DNA of 64,000 bases from Muribaculaceae bacterium (lineage in GTDB: Bacteria; Bacteroidota; Bacteroidia; Bacteroidales; Muribaculaceae). Position numbers and translations under genes: made by a program. Below are positions 52,599-60,659 of this stretch, piece after piece. The notes beneath the pieces were generated by a model, which saw only the letters and a program-made list of their open reading frames with translations, was not told where the DNA came from and made no database searches. The stretch's first letter is position 1, and each line of letters begins with the position of its first letter. Location: assembly GCA_017935045.1 (NCBI GenBank), contig JAGBIJ010000062.1:1-64000 (forward strand), written 5' to 3'.

Positions 52599-53962
52599 GC
52601 GCGCCTCGCCACGAGGCAGTAAGCTATGACCATTACCACGCCGGTCAGACACCATGTGGCGGGGTAGACAGTCAGCAGACGCATGTAGTCCAGAGTGAAA
52701 CCAGAGAGCCTGACCCACCATATTCGGACCACACAGGTTCCGCCCAGAGTGATAAGCATAGGCAGTATGGAATATCCGAGCGCGCGCAACGCGCCTCCGC
52801 ATACCTCATAGCTGCTGGCTACGAATTGCCAGAACAAGACGAGCTGAATACGCATGACCGCGTATTCAAGCGACGCCCCGTCGCCGGTCAGTAGCTGCGA
52901 GGCCGCCGTGCTGAAGCATACTACCGCGGTATTCAACACGAAACTGAACAGAGCCGACAGCGCCACGCAACGCCAGACTATAATGCGGCAGTTGCGGTAC
53001 TGTCCCGCGCCATAGTTGATACCTACGTATGCCGTGGCGGCCTGCACGAAAGCGCTGATGATGAAATAGCCGTAAAGTTCGTAAGTGATGGCGGCGGCGC
53101 TGCCTGCCATGGCATTGGGTCCCAGCAGATTGATGGCCGACTGGATTATGACGTTGCTCAGAGCGAACAATGTACCCTGTACGCCTGCAGGCAGGCCTAT
53201 ACGCACTATAGCCGCAAACTCCGCGCCGTAAAAACGCAGATGCCGCCGCTGCAGCCGTATGCTGCCCTTCTCCCTCGACAGAATCCAGATCACGCCGGCG
53301 GCGCTCACATAGTTGGAGACCGAAGTGGCGATGGCCACACCTTCCACTCCCATGCCGAACACACAAACAAACACGAGGTTAAGGCACAGATTTACCACCC
53401 CGCCGGCCACAAGCCACAGGAAGGGTCTGAACGTGTCGCCCACACTGCGCAATACCGCGCTGCTGAAATTGTAGGCGAGCATAGCCGGGAACCCCAACGC
53501 ATAAATCTGCAGATAAGAGGTGGCGGCTTCAAGAATCTCGGCCGGTGTGTCGAGCGCGGCCAGCAAGGGGCGGGCGACGGCAAGTCCGGTCAGCAGCAGA
53601 ATTATACCTACTGCCGCTGATACTACGGCCTGCGTGGCCACCGTGCGCCGCACACGCCCGTAGTTCCGCTCGCCCAAAGCGCGCGAAACCACAACGTTTA
53701 TGCCAACGCCGAGACCCATGAACAGAGTTATTATCAGACTGATTACCGGCCCGTTGGCACCTACAGCGGCAAGAGCCGACGAACTGACCATGCGTCCTAC
53801 AACAGCCACATCAATCGAGTTGAAAGCCTGCTGCACTACACCGCAGCCGATAATAGGCAGGCTGAACCGGATCAGCGACCACGTCAGCCCCTCGCGTCGA
53901 AGCATGGCAGCCTCGCCTGATTCACGTTCCTTAGTTCTATGTATCTCTGATATATTTTTCAT
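52577..53962 (-). CDS. MATE-family multidrug/drug-sodium exporter
   Basis: A 461-residue protein; start 53962 (MKNISEIHRTKER) is chosen because the longer frame would begin inside the -7 box. Twelve membrane helices in two similar halves follow, with the family stretches FSLPIIGCGVVQQAFNSIDVAVVGRM and ALGFPAMLAYNFSSAVLRSVGD. MATE proteins export cationic drugs or metabolites using sodium or proton gradients. The ATG is preceded by GAGGAA only a base or so away. It has a full promoter at 53981-54012. Its 3' end runs 22 bases into feoB, tail to tail. Confidence 0.9.
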   Translation of the reverse strand: MKNISEIHRTKERESGEAAMLRREGLTWSLIRFSLPIIGCGVVQQAFNSIDVAVVGRMVSSSALAAVGANGPVISLIITLFMGLGVGINVVVSRALGERNYGRVRRTVATQAVVSAAVGIILLLTGLAVARPLLAALDTPAEILEAATSYLQIYALGFPAMLAYNFSSAVLRSVGDTFRPFLWLVAGGVVNLCLNLVFVCVFGMGVEGVAIATSVSNYVSAAGVIWILSREKGSIRLQRRHLRFYGAEFAAIVRIGLPAGVQGTLFALSNVIIQSAINLLGPNAMAGSAAAITYELYGYFIISAFVQAATAYVGINYGAGQYRNCRIIVWRCVALSALFSFVLNTAVVCFSTAASQLLTGDGASLEYAVMRIQLVLFWQFVASSYEVCGGALRALGYSILPMLITLGGTCVVRIWWVRLSGFTLDYMRLLTVYPATWCLTGVVMVIAYCLVARRAYSREPI

Positions 53963-53980
53963 TTCCTCAAAACGCGACTG

Positions 53981-54012
53981 CAAAATTACGGCGAATTTCC
54001 GATACGGACAAA
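53981..54012 (-). promoter_or_regulatory. Promoter of the MATE gene
   Basis: In the gene sense TTTG (54012-54009), 20 bases, TAATTTTG (53988-53981), a good consensus match. The leader to the start codon would be only about 12 bases. Confidence 0.75.
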
Positions 54013-54092
54013 TCTTGTTTTACGGGAATACCAACCATTTTCCCGCCTGCCGCCCCCGTGACGCACGCCTCATCCGTTTCAGAATTTTTTCG

Positions 54093-54100
54093 TATATTTG
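54093..54100 (+). promoter_or_regulatory. -7 box of the split-barrel gene
   Basis: TATATTTG followed by CAG, 16 bases before the ATG at 54117. No good -33 box is seen. Confidence 0.5.
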
Positions 54101-54116
54101 CAGCTGAATCACTACC

Positions 54117-54608
54117 ATGCGTATTATGCGAACAATGCGAAAAATCAACAGACGGAAAGACGCGGCGTGGGCGCTTGAGGTGTTTGACAAAGCGCCATAC
54201 GTCACAGTCAGCATGACGCGGCCCGACGGCTCTCCTTACGGACTGCCCCTCTCTCTGGCAAGAAAAGATGACCGCACCTTCTATTTCCACTGCGCGCGCA
54301 AAGGCGAAAAGCTCGATTGCCTGGCTGCGAATCCCGTGGTAAGCCTGTCGGCAGTAAGCCGCTGCACTCCCAAATATGAAGAAGATAAACAGAACTTTAC
54401 GGAATATTACCACTCTGCCATAGCTGTCGGGAGAGCCGAAGCCGTCACAGACCCATCGGAGAAAACCGAGGCTCTGCGGCTGATATGCGCTCGCTTTCTG
54501 CCCCGATATATGGACCGCTTCGATGCCGCCATAGCGCGCAGCCTGGACATTACAGCCGTAATCCGCATAACGCTGACCGAGCCCCCCGTAGGCAAATGCA
54601 AACCCTGA
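54117..54608 (+). CDS. Pyridoxamine 5'-phosphate oxidase-like flavin split-barrel protein
   Basis: A 163-residue protein with the small FMN-binding split-barrel layout: KAPYVTVSMTRPDGSPYGLPLSL, FYFHCARKGEKLDCLAANPVVSLSAV and the helical C-terminal part. This group includes nitroimidazole-resistance (Nim-like) and related reductases; KGEKLDCLAANP is close to the KxxNLxxNP pattern of such proteins. The substrate is unknown. Met codons at 54117, 54126 and 54135 are all possible starts; the first is used because it is nearest the -7 box. The acetyltransferase gene follows after 13 bases. Confidence 0.75.
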   Translation: MRIMRTMRKINRRKDAAWALEVFDKAPYVTVSMTRPDGSPYGLPLSLARKDDRTFYFHCARKGEKLDCLAANPVVSLSAVSRCTPKYEEDKQNFTEYYHSAIAVGRAEAVTDPSEKTEALRLICARFLPRYMDRFDAAIARSLDITAVIRITLTEPPVGKCKP

Positions 54609-54621
54609 TTACTCTCAGACA

Positions 54622-55158
54622 ATGGAAGAAATAAGAATAGACGTTACCCGCCAGACCGCCGAAGAGCTTGCCCTGGCCGCCAAACAGGAGCAGCTGCTTT
54701 TCCGCTTCAACCACACTATGCCCGGCACATACGAATACGCCTCCCTGATGCGCAGCCTGCTGCCCGACATGGGCGAAGGCAGCCACATCCATACGCCTCT
54801 TTCCGGCGTACGGTTCCACTGCGTCTCAATAGGGCGAGGCGTAGTCGTCATGCCCGGCTGCCTGATGATGTCGGCCGGAGGAATAACTATCGAAGACGGC
54901 GCCATGATCGCCGCCAACGTGCAACTGATTTCCAACAACCACGACCTTTACGAGCGCCAGGTCATAACCTGCAAGCCCGTCCACATCGGCAAGCGCGCCT
55001 GGATAGGCGCAGGCTCCACCATCCTGCCCGGCGTTACCGTCGGCGACAACGCCGTAGTAGGCGCCGGCAGCGTCGTGACCCGCGACGTTCCTCCCGACAC
55101 CATCGTAGCCGGCAATCCCGCCCGCGTCATCAAGTCCATCCCCCCGCGCCCCGAATGA
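54622..55158 (+). CDS. Hexapeptide-repeat sugar O-acetyltransferase (Maa/LacA-like)
   Basis: A 178-residue protein with an N-terminal helical part (about 1-60) and a left-handed beta-helix of hexapeptide repeats (about 65-170). Marks of the maltose/galactoside O-acetyltransferase group are SNNHDLYERQVITCKPVHIGKRAWIGAG and the closing VVAGNPARVIKSIP-like stretch (TIVAGNPARVI). The catalytic His is in NNHD. It moves acetyl from acetyl-CoA to a sugar or related hydroxyl; the acceptor is unknown. It follows the split-barrel gene closely. After it, 55159-55396 is AT-rich and I see no gene or clear signal there. Confidence 0.8.
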   Translation: MEEIRIDVTRQTAEELALAAKQEQLLFRFNHTMPGTYEYASLMRSLLPDMGEGSHIHTPLSGVRFHCVSIGRGVVVMPGCLMMSAGGITIEDGAMIAANVQLISNNHDLYERQVITCKPVHIGKRAWIGAGSTILPGVTVGDNAVVGAGSVVTRDVPPDTIVAGNPARVIKSIPPRPE

Positions 55159-55396
55159 CCATCCCCATCTAACTTATTAATCTTCGCTGATTATTATATA
55201 CAAGAATAATTTCGACAATATCAATGCACTAACTGAGAGTGAAAAAGTACGATAAGTCTTATTCTTTTATAAGAACTATCGTGGTAATATTGCAGACCCG
55301 CATTGTACAAGATGAAAAATATAAAAGCACTGTGACCAATAATCATCTTTAAACACTTTAAATATGTAGTAAGATTTAACAATAAGAATATTATAA

Positions 55397-56929
55397 ATGA
55401 CTATTGACGATATAAAGGCATTGATTGCTTCGGACGAGTCGCGGACTCTGGAGCTGAAAAAGACTACCGGCGAACTGAAAGACGGTATGCACTCGGCGTG
55501 TGCATTTCTCAACACCGACGGTGGTTGGCTGATTTTCGGGATTGCACCTAAGTCGCTTAAAATATTAGGACAGGAAGTTACGGACTCAACACAGCAAGAG
55601 ATAGCCAAAGCTATTACCGGATTAGAACCAGCTGTCGATGTGAAGATTCATTATGTTGATGTGCCCGACCGTCCGGGGAATAAAGTGATTGCGCTGCACT
55701 TTGACGGCTGGGTATGGGGCGAACGTCCGCATACCTTCCACGGATGCCCATATTATAAAGTCGAAAGCACAACGAAGGTAATGCCGCACGAGATGTACGA
55801 TGAACGAATCCGGGCGCATAAGCCTCAGTTGTATGCGTGGGAGCGTCAGATGGCGGATGGCGTTACACTTGTTGACCTGAACGAGAAGCATATAAGGGGG
55901 TGCATCAGGCTTGGCGTAGAGGGTGGTCGAATCCCTGCAAGCGCAATGAGTGCGCCGATTGACGATACGTTGGCAAAATGGAATCTGCTGAAAAACGGCA
56001 ATCCTACCAATGGAGCTGTCATGTTGTTCTCTAACAAAATTGACGAATATCCTCAATTTAGGCTTCGTTTGGCTCGATTCTTAGGTACGGATAAGAATGA
56101 GTTTATCGATAACCAACGTGCCGAAGGCAACTTCTTCGACCTGCTCGACGCAGGTATGGCCTTCTTCTTCAAGCACCTCAATCTCAGCGGCAAAATTACC
56201 AATCATAGCCTGCAACGCGAGGAACGGCTTGAAGTGCCGTATCACGCTTTACGCGAGGCATTGATTAACAGTCTATGCCATCGTCAATGGGAGAAGCATA
56301 ATCTGACAGGAAATATCGCAATATATGATGACCGCATCGAGATTGCAAATCCCGGCATATTCCCACCTCAAATATCGCCCGAATCCATCAAGGAGCCGCA
56401 TGAATCCTATCCATACAATCTGAAGATTGCCGAAGCTCTGTATAAGTCGACCTATCTGGAAAGCTGGGGTTCGGGCGCCAAGCGCATAATGGACGCCTGC
56501 CGCGAGCAACGCATCGAGGAGCCTACATGGCGTTGGGACGGCGGCTTTGTAATCGTTACCTTCAAACGACCCGGCAATGCCTCCCATGAACAAGACGCGG
56601 ATACCCAACCAGTTCTAAACCGACACTCTACCAGTTCCATACCAGTACCCCACCAGTTCTCTACCAGTTCTCTACCAGTTAAGACGCTGATAGAGAAAGC
56701 ACCTGATGATTTTATGACAGTATGGCAACTTGCCGAACTATGCGGATTAAAGGATATAAGATACTTCAGAAAGAATTATCTTAATCCGGCATTGGAAGAA
56801 GGTGCTATTGAGCGACTGTATCCCGAACAGCCCAAACATCCCAAGCAGAAATACCGCTTAACAGAAACTGCAAGAGAATGGAAGAATAAGAACATCCCAA
56901 AGAAACCAAAGAATTCTCCAAAGAAATAG
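55397..56929 (+). CDS. AlbA/Schlafen-like ATP-binding protein with C-terminal winged helix
   Basis: A 510-residue protein in a patch that is AT-richer than its neighbours. Residues about 5-130 form an AlbA_2 (Schlafen-like) nucleic-acid domain (DESRTLELKKTTGELKDGMHSA, then NTDGGWLIFGIAPKS). Residues about 280-385 form the GHKL-type ATP-binding domain seen in RecG-like C-termini (REALINSLCHRQW, DDRIEIANPGIFPP, LESWGSGAKRIMD). The last about 75 residues form a winged helix. A Ser/Thr/Pro linker at about 404-430 is encoded by an 11-bp tandem repeat. Relatives are often called putative transcriptional regulators and sometimes sit in defence islands; no defence partner was seen. The 3' end may be altered (see the next ORF). 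Confidence 0.75.
   Translation: MTIDDIKALIASDESRTLELKKTTGELKDGMHSACAFLNTDGGWLIFGIAPKSLKILGQEVTDSTQQEIAKAITGLEPAVDVKIHYVDVPDRPGNKVIALHFDGWVWGERPHTFHGCPYYKVESTTKVMPHEMYDERIRAHKPQLYAWERQMADGVTLVDLNEKHIRGCIRLGVEGGRIPASAMSAPIDDTLAKWNLLKNGNPTNGAVMLFSNKIDEYPQFRLRLARFLGTDKNEFIDNQRAEGNFFDLLDAGMAFFFKHLNLSGKITNHSLQREERLEVPYHALREALINSLCHRQWEKHNLTGNIAIYDDRIEIANPGIFPPQISPESIKEPHESYPYNLKIAEALYKSTYLESWGSGAKRIMDACREQRIEEPTWRWDGGFVIVTFKRPGNASHEQDADTQPVLNRHSTSSIPVPHQFSTSSLPVKTLIEKAPDDFMTVWQLAELCGLKDIRYFRKNYLNPALEEGAIERLYPEQPKHPKQKYRLTETAREWKNKNIPKKPKNSPKK
56608..56684. repeat. Tandem repeat of an 11-bp unit inside the AlbA-type gene
   Basis: Seven units of consensus ACCAGTTCTCT begin at 56608, 56619 (decayed), 56630, 56641, 56652, 56663 and 56674. 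The spacing is exactly 11 bases throughout. Because 11 is not a multiple of 3, gain or loss of one unit would shift the frame; both other frames meet a stop within about 25 bases after the repeat (TGA at 56688 and TGA at 56704). Confidence 0.85.
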
Positions 56930-56952
56930 ATAAAGACATCCATAATCGTGAT

Positions 56953-57147
56953 TTGGCTGAAGTTCAATGCAATCTGTTGTCTATGGCTATAGCAATGCCG
57001 TCGATAACATTGTCTAAAATAGCGGAAGAATTGAATCTGACCATAAATCAGGTGCGTACTTTAAGAAAGAAAATGAAAAATAAAGGGCGATTTCTTTGTA
57101 GTAAAGAAGCGACCAGAAAAGGTATCCGGGAAATAAAATTTGAATGA
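56953..57147 (+). CDS. Small helix-turn-helix ORF, possibly a displaced 3' end
   Basis: A 64-residue frame with a TTG start (56953); no ATG precedes it. The centre reads ITLSKIAEELNLTINQVRTLRKKMKNKG, a clear winged-helix or HTH pattern, with a basic end. In the same frame the DNA is open back to 56890 and spells ETKEFSKEIDKDIHN, which is also protein-like and runs across the stop of the 510-residue gene in another frame. It may therefore be the original continuation of that gene after a frameshift, or a small independent DNA-binding gene. The gap from here to pfp holds only its promoter and leader. Confidence 0.45.
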   Translation: MAEVQCNLLSMAIAMPSITLSKIAEELNLTINQVRTLRKKMKNKGRFLCSKEATRKGIREIKFE

Positions 57148-57242
57148 TTCTGAATATTGAACCATTAATTGTCAATTAAAATTTGGAAAAGGACTTTGTG
57201 ATTCAATCTCGATTTTCGGGCTGTTGTTTTCTGACTGAAGTA

Positions 57243-57273
57243 TTGGTAATTTGAGGGATTTTTTGTAATTTTG
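57243..57273 (+). promoter_or_regulatory. Promoter of pfp
   Basis: TTGG (57243-57246), 19 bases, TAATTTTG (57266-57273). It places the transcript start near 57280 and gives a leader of about 130 bases. Confidence 0.7.
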
Positions 57274-57279
57274 CAGCGG

Positions 57280-57408
57280 TATTAGTAGCAAGTCCACGGT
57301 GGATAACGCATCGGTCTGCGCGACGACGCATCTCCGCTCCGCCTACGGGGTAAAGTAATGCGCGAATCCGCCTATATACTCAAAATTATTTAACATACAT
57401 ATATCTGC
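57280..57408 (+). other. Long structured leader of pfp
   Basis: Within the leader, GGATAACGCAT (57300-57310) can pair with ATGCGCGAATCC (57358-57369), apart from a small bulge. The enclosed part holds a smaller stem, TGCG with CGCA around CGACGA, and a GC-rich arm. It matches no riboswitch I recognise. The last about 40 bases before the ATG are AT-rich and open. Confidence 0.45.
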
Positions 57409-59067
57409 ATGAAAAAGAGTGCATTACAGCGCGTGCGCGCTGACTATCAGCCCAAGTTGCCTTTCGCCCTGCAGGGTCCGGTAAAAATCAAAGTCGGCGA
57501 CAAAACCCAGTCGGTAGCCGACCAGGAAGAAATCCAGAAGCTTTTCCCGAATACTTATGGTCTGCCCGTAGTCGAGTTTGAACGTGACGAAAACCCCGTG
57601 CGCGTGGAGGAACCTTTCAACGTAGGTATAATACTGAGCGGTGGCCAGGCTCCCGGCGGCCACAATGTGGTAAGCGGTATCTTCGACGGTATCAAGAGCC
57701 TCAACAGGGAGTGCCGTCTCTATGGTTTCCTCATGGGCCCGAGCGGATTTGTAGACCACCAGTATATGGAGCTGACCGCCGGCATAATCAAAGATTACCG
57801 CAACACAGGCGGCTTCGACATCATCGGCTCAGGCCGCACGAAGCTGGAGACGCCCGAGCAGTTTGACAAGGGTCTGAAGATTCTTGAGGAACTCAACATC
57901 AAGGCTCTCGTAATCATCGGTGGCGACGACTCCAACACAAACGCCGCTGTTCTGGCCGAGTATTACAAGGCCAAGGGTGTGGACGTGCAGGTTATCGGCG
58001 TTCCCAAAACCATCGACGGCGACCTGAAGAACAAGTGGATAGAGACCTCTTTCGGCTTCGACACCGCCTGCAAGGTCTACAGCGAGGTCATCGGCAATAT
58101 CCAGCGCGACTGCAACTCTGCCAAGAAGTATTACCACTTCATCAAGCTGATGGGCCGCTCCGCATCCCATATCGCTCTGGAGTGCGCTCTGGAGACACAA
58201 CCCAATATCTGCCTCATCTCCGAGGAAATCCTGGCCAAGCGCATGACTTTGGACAACATCGTGAGCTACGTGGCCTACGTGGTAAGCGAGCGTGCCAAAC
58301 TCGGCTGGAACTTCGGTACCGTACTCATACCCGAAGGTCTGATAGAGTTCATCCCTTCGATGAAGGTACTCATCTCCGAGCTTAACGACGTGCTGGCCGC
58401 CCACAACGACGAGCTCTCCGGCCTCGATGACGACAACAAGCTCATTACCATACATTCCTACCTTAGCCCGGCCAACGCCGAGCTTTACAAGAGCCTGCCC
58501 AAGCAGATAGCTCTCCAGCTCAGCCTGGACCGCGACAGCCACGGCAACGTCCAGGTCTCGCTCATCGAAACGGAGAAACTTATCTCCGAGATGGTGGAAA
58601 AGCGTCTGGAGGAGATGAAGGAGCAGGGTCTGTATGTGGGCAAATTCGCTACTCAGCACCACTTCTTCGGCTACGAGGGACGCTGCGCCGACCCCTCGAA
58701 CTTCGACGCGGACTACACTTACGCACTCGGCTTCAACGCAGCCATGCTTATCAACGCCGGCTTGACCGGATACATGAGTTCTGTACGCAATCTGACAGGT
58801 CACACCGAGGAGTGGATCGCCGGCGGCATACCTATCACTATGATGATGAACATGGAGCGTCGCAACGGCCAGCTCAAGCCTGTGATACAGAAGGCTCTGG
58901 TCAATCTCAACGGCCGTCCCTACCTGAAGTTCGCCTCGCAGCGCGAGACCTGCAGCCTCAACACTCTCTACCAGTATCCCGGCCCCATCCAGTACTTCGG
59001 CCCCGCCGAGGTCTGCGACCGTCCGTCGATGACTCTGCTGCTCGAGCATAACAAGGAGGTCTACTGA
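57409..59067 (+). CDS. pfp: Diphosphate-dependent fructose-6-phosphate 1-phosphotransferase
   Basis: A 552-residue enzyme of the long PPi-phosphofructokinase type. It phosphorylates fructose 6-phosphate with pyrophosphate in a reversible step of glycolysis. The nucleotide-site motif reads GGDDS at 171-175; the second Asp replaces the Gly of ATP-using enzymes and marks PPi use. GVPKTIDGDLKN gives the catalytic Lys and Asp, and MGRSASHIALECAL the sugar-binding part. The C-terminal GGIP and the MNMERRNG stretch are also typical. The enzyme acts in the cytoplasm. Transcription ends at the stem-loop at 59088-59121. Confidence 0.95.
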   Translation: MKKSALQRVRADYQPKLPFALQGPVKIKVGDKTQSVADQEEIQKLFPNTYGLPVVEFERDENPVRVEEPFNVGIILSGGQAPGGHNVVSGIFDGIKSLNRECRLYGFLMGPSGFVDHQYMELTAGIIKDYRNTGGFDIIGSGRTKLETPEQFDKGLKILEELNIKALVIIGGDDSNTNAAVLAEYYKAKGVDVQVIGVPKTIDGDLKNKWIETSFGFDTACKVYSEVIGNIQRDCNSAKKYYHFIKLMGRSASHIALECALETQPNICLISEEILAKRMTLDNIVSYVAYVVSERAKLGWNFGTVLIPEGLIEFIPSMKVLISELNDVLAAHNDELSGLDDDNKLITIHSYLSPANAELYKSLPKQIALQLSLDRDSHGNVQVSLIETEKLISEMVEKRLEEMKEQGLYVGKFATQHHFFGYEGRCADPSNFDADYTYALGFNAAMLINAGLTGYMSSVRNLTGHTEEWIAGGIPITMMMNMERRNGQLKPVIQKALVNLNGRPYLKFASQRETCSLNTLYQYPGPIQYFGPAEVCDRPSMTLLLEHNKEVY

Positions 59068-59087
59068 TTCTCCCCTTACATAACAAC

Positions 59088-59121
59088 ATCGCGCCCGATG
59101 CCTTGCTGCACCGGGCGCGAT
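59088..59121. terminator. Bidirectional stem-loop between pfp and lipB
   Basis: A perfect 10-bp stem (ATCGCGCCCG at 59088-59097 with CGGGCGCGAT at 59112-59121) with a 14-base loop and TTGCTTT on the pfp side. It serves two convergent genes. Confidence 0.75.
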
Positions 59122-59140
59122 TGCTTTATCCGCTCTGTGG

Positions 59141-59770
59141 TTACTTGCCTGCGTCAAGGAGCGAACGCAGGGTGCGGGCAGTCAGAGCCGAGACCTGCTG
59201 CATGCTGATCCGGCGGCCTGTCTCGCGCGCTATCGAGGTCACGCCCTTGTCCACGAAACCGCAGGGGTTGATGGCTGAAAAGTAGCCGAGGTCGGTGTTG
59301 ACGTTGAGTGCGAATCCGTGCATGGTCACAAAATGGCTGACTTTCACGCCTATAGCGCATATCTTCCGTTCCTTCGGAGTGCCCGCGTCTATCCACACGC
59401 CGGTCGCGCCCTCTACCCTCTCGCCGCGTATGCCATAGCGCTCCAGCACCCGTATTACCGTCTCCTCAAGCAAACTGATGTAAGCCTTTACTCCAAGCTT
59501 GTGATCGCGCAGACTGATGACGGGATATACCACGAGCTGACCGGGTCCGTGAAACGTGATATCGCCTCCGCGTTCTATGCGTATGCACTCGGTGCCGGCT
59601 GGCAGAGACAGAATATTCTCGGCGTGGCCATGCTTGCCGAGCGTATAGACAGGTTCATGCTCCGTCAGAAAAATTCGCTCTTCGTCTCCCAGCTGCACCT
59701 CTCTTACGGTGCGCAGCTGCAGCTCGTGCGTTTCGCGGTAAGGGCTGAGTCCGAGATATACGGTCCGCAT
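59141..59770 (-). CDS. lipB: Octanoyltransferase
   Basis: A 209-residue enzyme that moves octanoate from acyl carrier protein to the lipoyl domains of dehydrogenases. Family marks are EPVYTLGKHGHAENIL, RGGDITFHGPGQLVVYPVI and the catalytic region ICAIGVKVSHFVTMHGFALNV with the conserved Lys. The Cys that follows in INPCGFVDKGVTS completes the active pair. Its start shares one base with the lipA stop (TGATG), so LipA and LipB are made together. Confidence 0.95.
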   Translation of the reverse strand: MRTVYLGLSPYRETHELQLRTVREVQLGDEERIFLTEHEPVYTLGKHGHAENILSLPAGTECIRIERGGDITFHGPGQLVVYPVISLRDHKLGVKAYISLLEETVIRVLERYGIRGERVEGATGVWIDAGTPKERKICAIGVKVSHFVTMHGFALNVNTDLGYFSAINPCGFVDKGVTSIARETGRRISMQQVSALTARTLRSLLDAGK

Positions 59771-60621
59771 CAGTGTACGTGTTTCTCTGCGTGATAACTG
59801 CTGCGCACCATGGGCGCGCTCTCCACATGCCGGAAGCCTTTGGAGAGGCCGACGCGCCCGTATTCCTCAAACTTCTCCGGCTCTACATATTCCTGCACCG
59901 GATAGTGGTGTCTGGTAGGCTGGAGATACTGGCCGATGGTCATCACTTCGCAGCCGGCGGCGCGCAGGTCGTCCATAGCCTGGAATATCTCCTCCTCCGT
60001 CTCGCCTAAGCCGAGCATGATGCCCGACTTCGAGCGGATGCCGCTCTCCGAGATATGGCGGATGACGTCGAGCGAGCAATCGTAAGTGGCCACGCTGCGC
60101 ACTTCCGGTGTCAGACGCCGCACTGTCTCCATGTTGTGCGAGATGACATCGGGCTTCTCGCTGATAATCATGTCGAGCAGGTCGTGGCGTCCGCGCATAT
60201 CGGGTATCAGCACCTCCATCGTCGTGCCGGGACACTCCTGCTTCAGCCGGCGTATAAGAGCGGCCCAATGTGCTGCGCCATAGTCGGGCAGGTCGTCGCG
60301 GTCCACTGACGTGATGACCACATGTCTGAGACCCAGCTCCTTGACCGAGCGGACTATGTCGTCTATCTCAGCAGGGTCGAGCGGCGCCGGGCGACCCGTG
60401 GCCACATTGCAGAAGCGACAGTTGCGTGTGCATATATTTCCGCCTATCATAAAGGTGGCCGTCCCCCGGCTCCAGCACTCGCCACGGTTGGGGCACATGC
60501 CGGAGGAACAGATGGTATGAATATGTTTCTCATTGAGCAGTCCGACTACTTGCTCGGCCTTGAAGCCCTTGGGCAGACGTACTTTCAGCCACTCGGGCTT
60601 ATGACGAAAATCTCCTTTCAT
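59770..60621 (-). CDS. lipA: Lipoyl synthase
   Basis: A 283-residue radical-SAM enzyme that inserts two sulfur atoms into the octanoyl chain. The auxiliary cluster Cys are in CSSGMCPNRGECW and the radical-SAM cluster in CTRNCRFCNV. The later HVVITSVDRDDLPDYGA and MLGLGETEEEI stretches are typical, and the C-terminus ends RSSYHAEKHVH with the conserved RSSYHA. It lies 38 bases after nspC and is coupled to lipB. Confidence 0.96.
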   Translation of the reverse strand: MKGDFRHKPEWLKVRLPKGFKAEQVVGLLNEKHIHTICSSGMCPNRGECWSRGTATFMIGGNICTRNCRFCNVATGRPAPLDPAEIDDIVRSVKELGLRHVVITSVDRDDLPDYGAAHWAALIRRLKQECPGTTMEVLIPDMRGRHDLLDMIISEKPDVISHNMETVRRLTPEVRSVATYDCSLDVIRHISESGIRSKSGIMLGLGETEEEIFQAMDDLRAAGCEVMTIGQYLQPTRHHYPVQEYVEPEKFEEYGRVGLSKGFRHVESAPMVRSSYHAEKHVH

Positions 60622-60659
60622 TTCGATTCAGGTTAGTTAGATATTATAAATGCACGTGA

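Noticed and set aside
55159-55396. Possible small gene or RNA in the gap before the AlbA-type gene
   Set aside because: The stretch is AT-rich with no credible reading frame, hairpin with T-run, or tRNA-like fold that I could make out.
56608-56684. Plasmid or phage iterons
   Set aside because: The units lie within a coding region and read through a linker; no Rep gene or AT-rich origin accompanies them.
55397-57147. Full defence island around the AlbA-type gene
   Set aside because: No restriction, CRISPR, toxin or other known defence gene is adjacent; only the ATP-binding protein and a short HTH frame occur in this AT-richer patch.
57829-59157. Minus-strand open frame of 442 codons opposite pfp
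   Set aside because: Antisense to a highly conserved enzyme and crosses the pfp-lipB terminator; the translation is repetitive (Val/Glu/Leu-rich).
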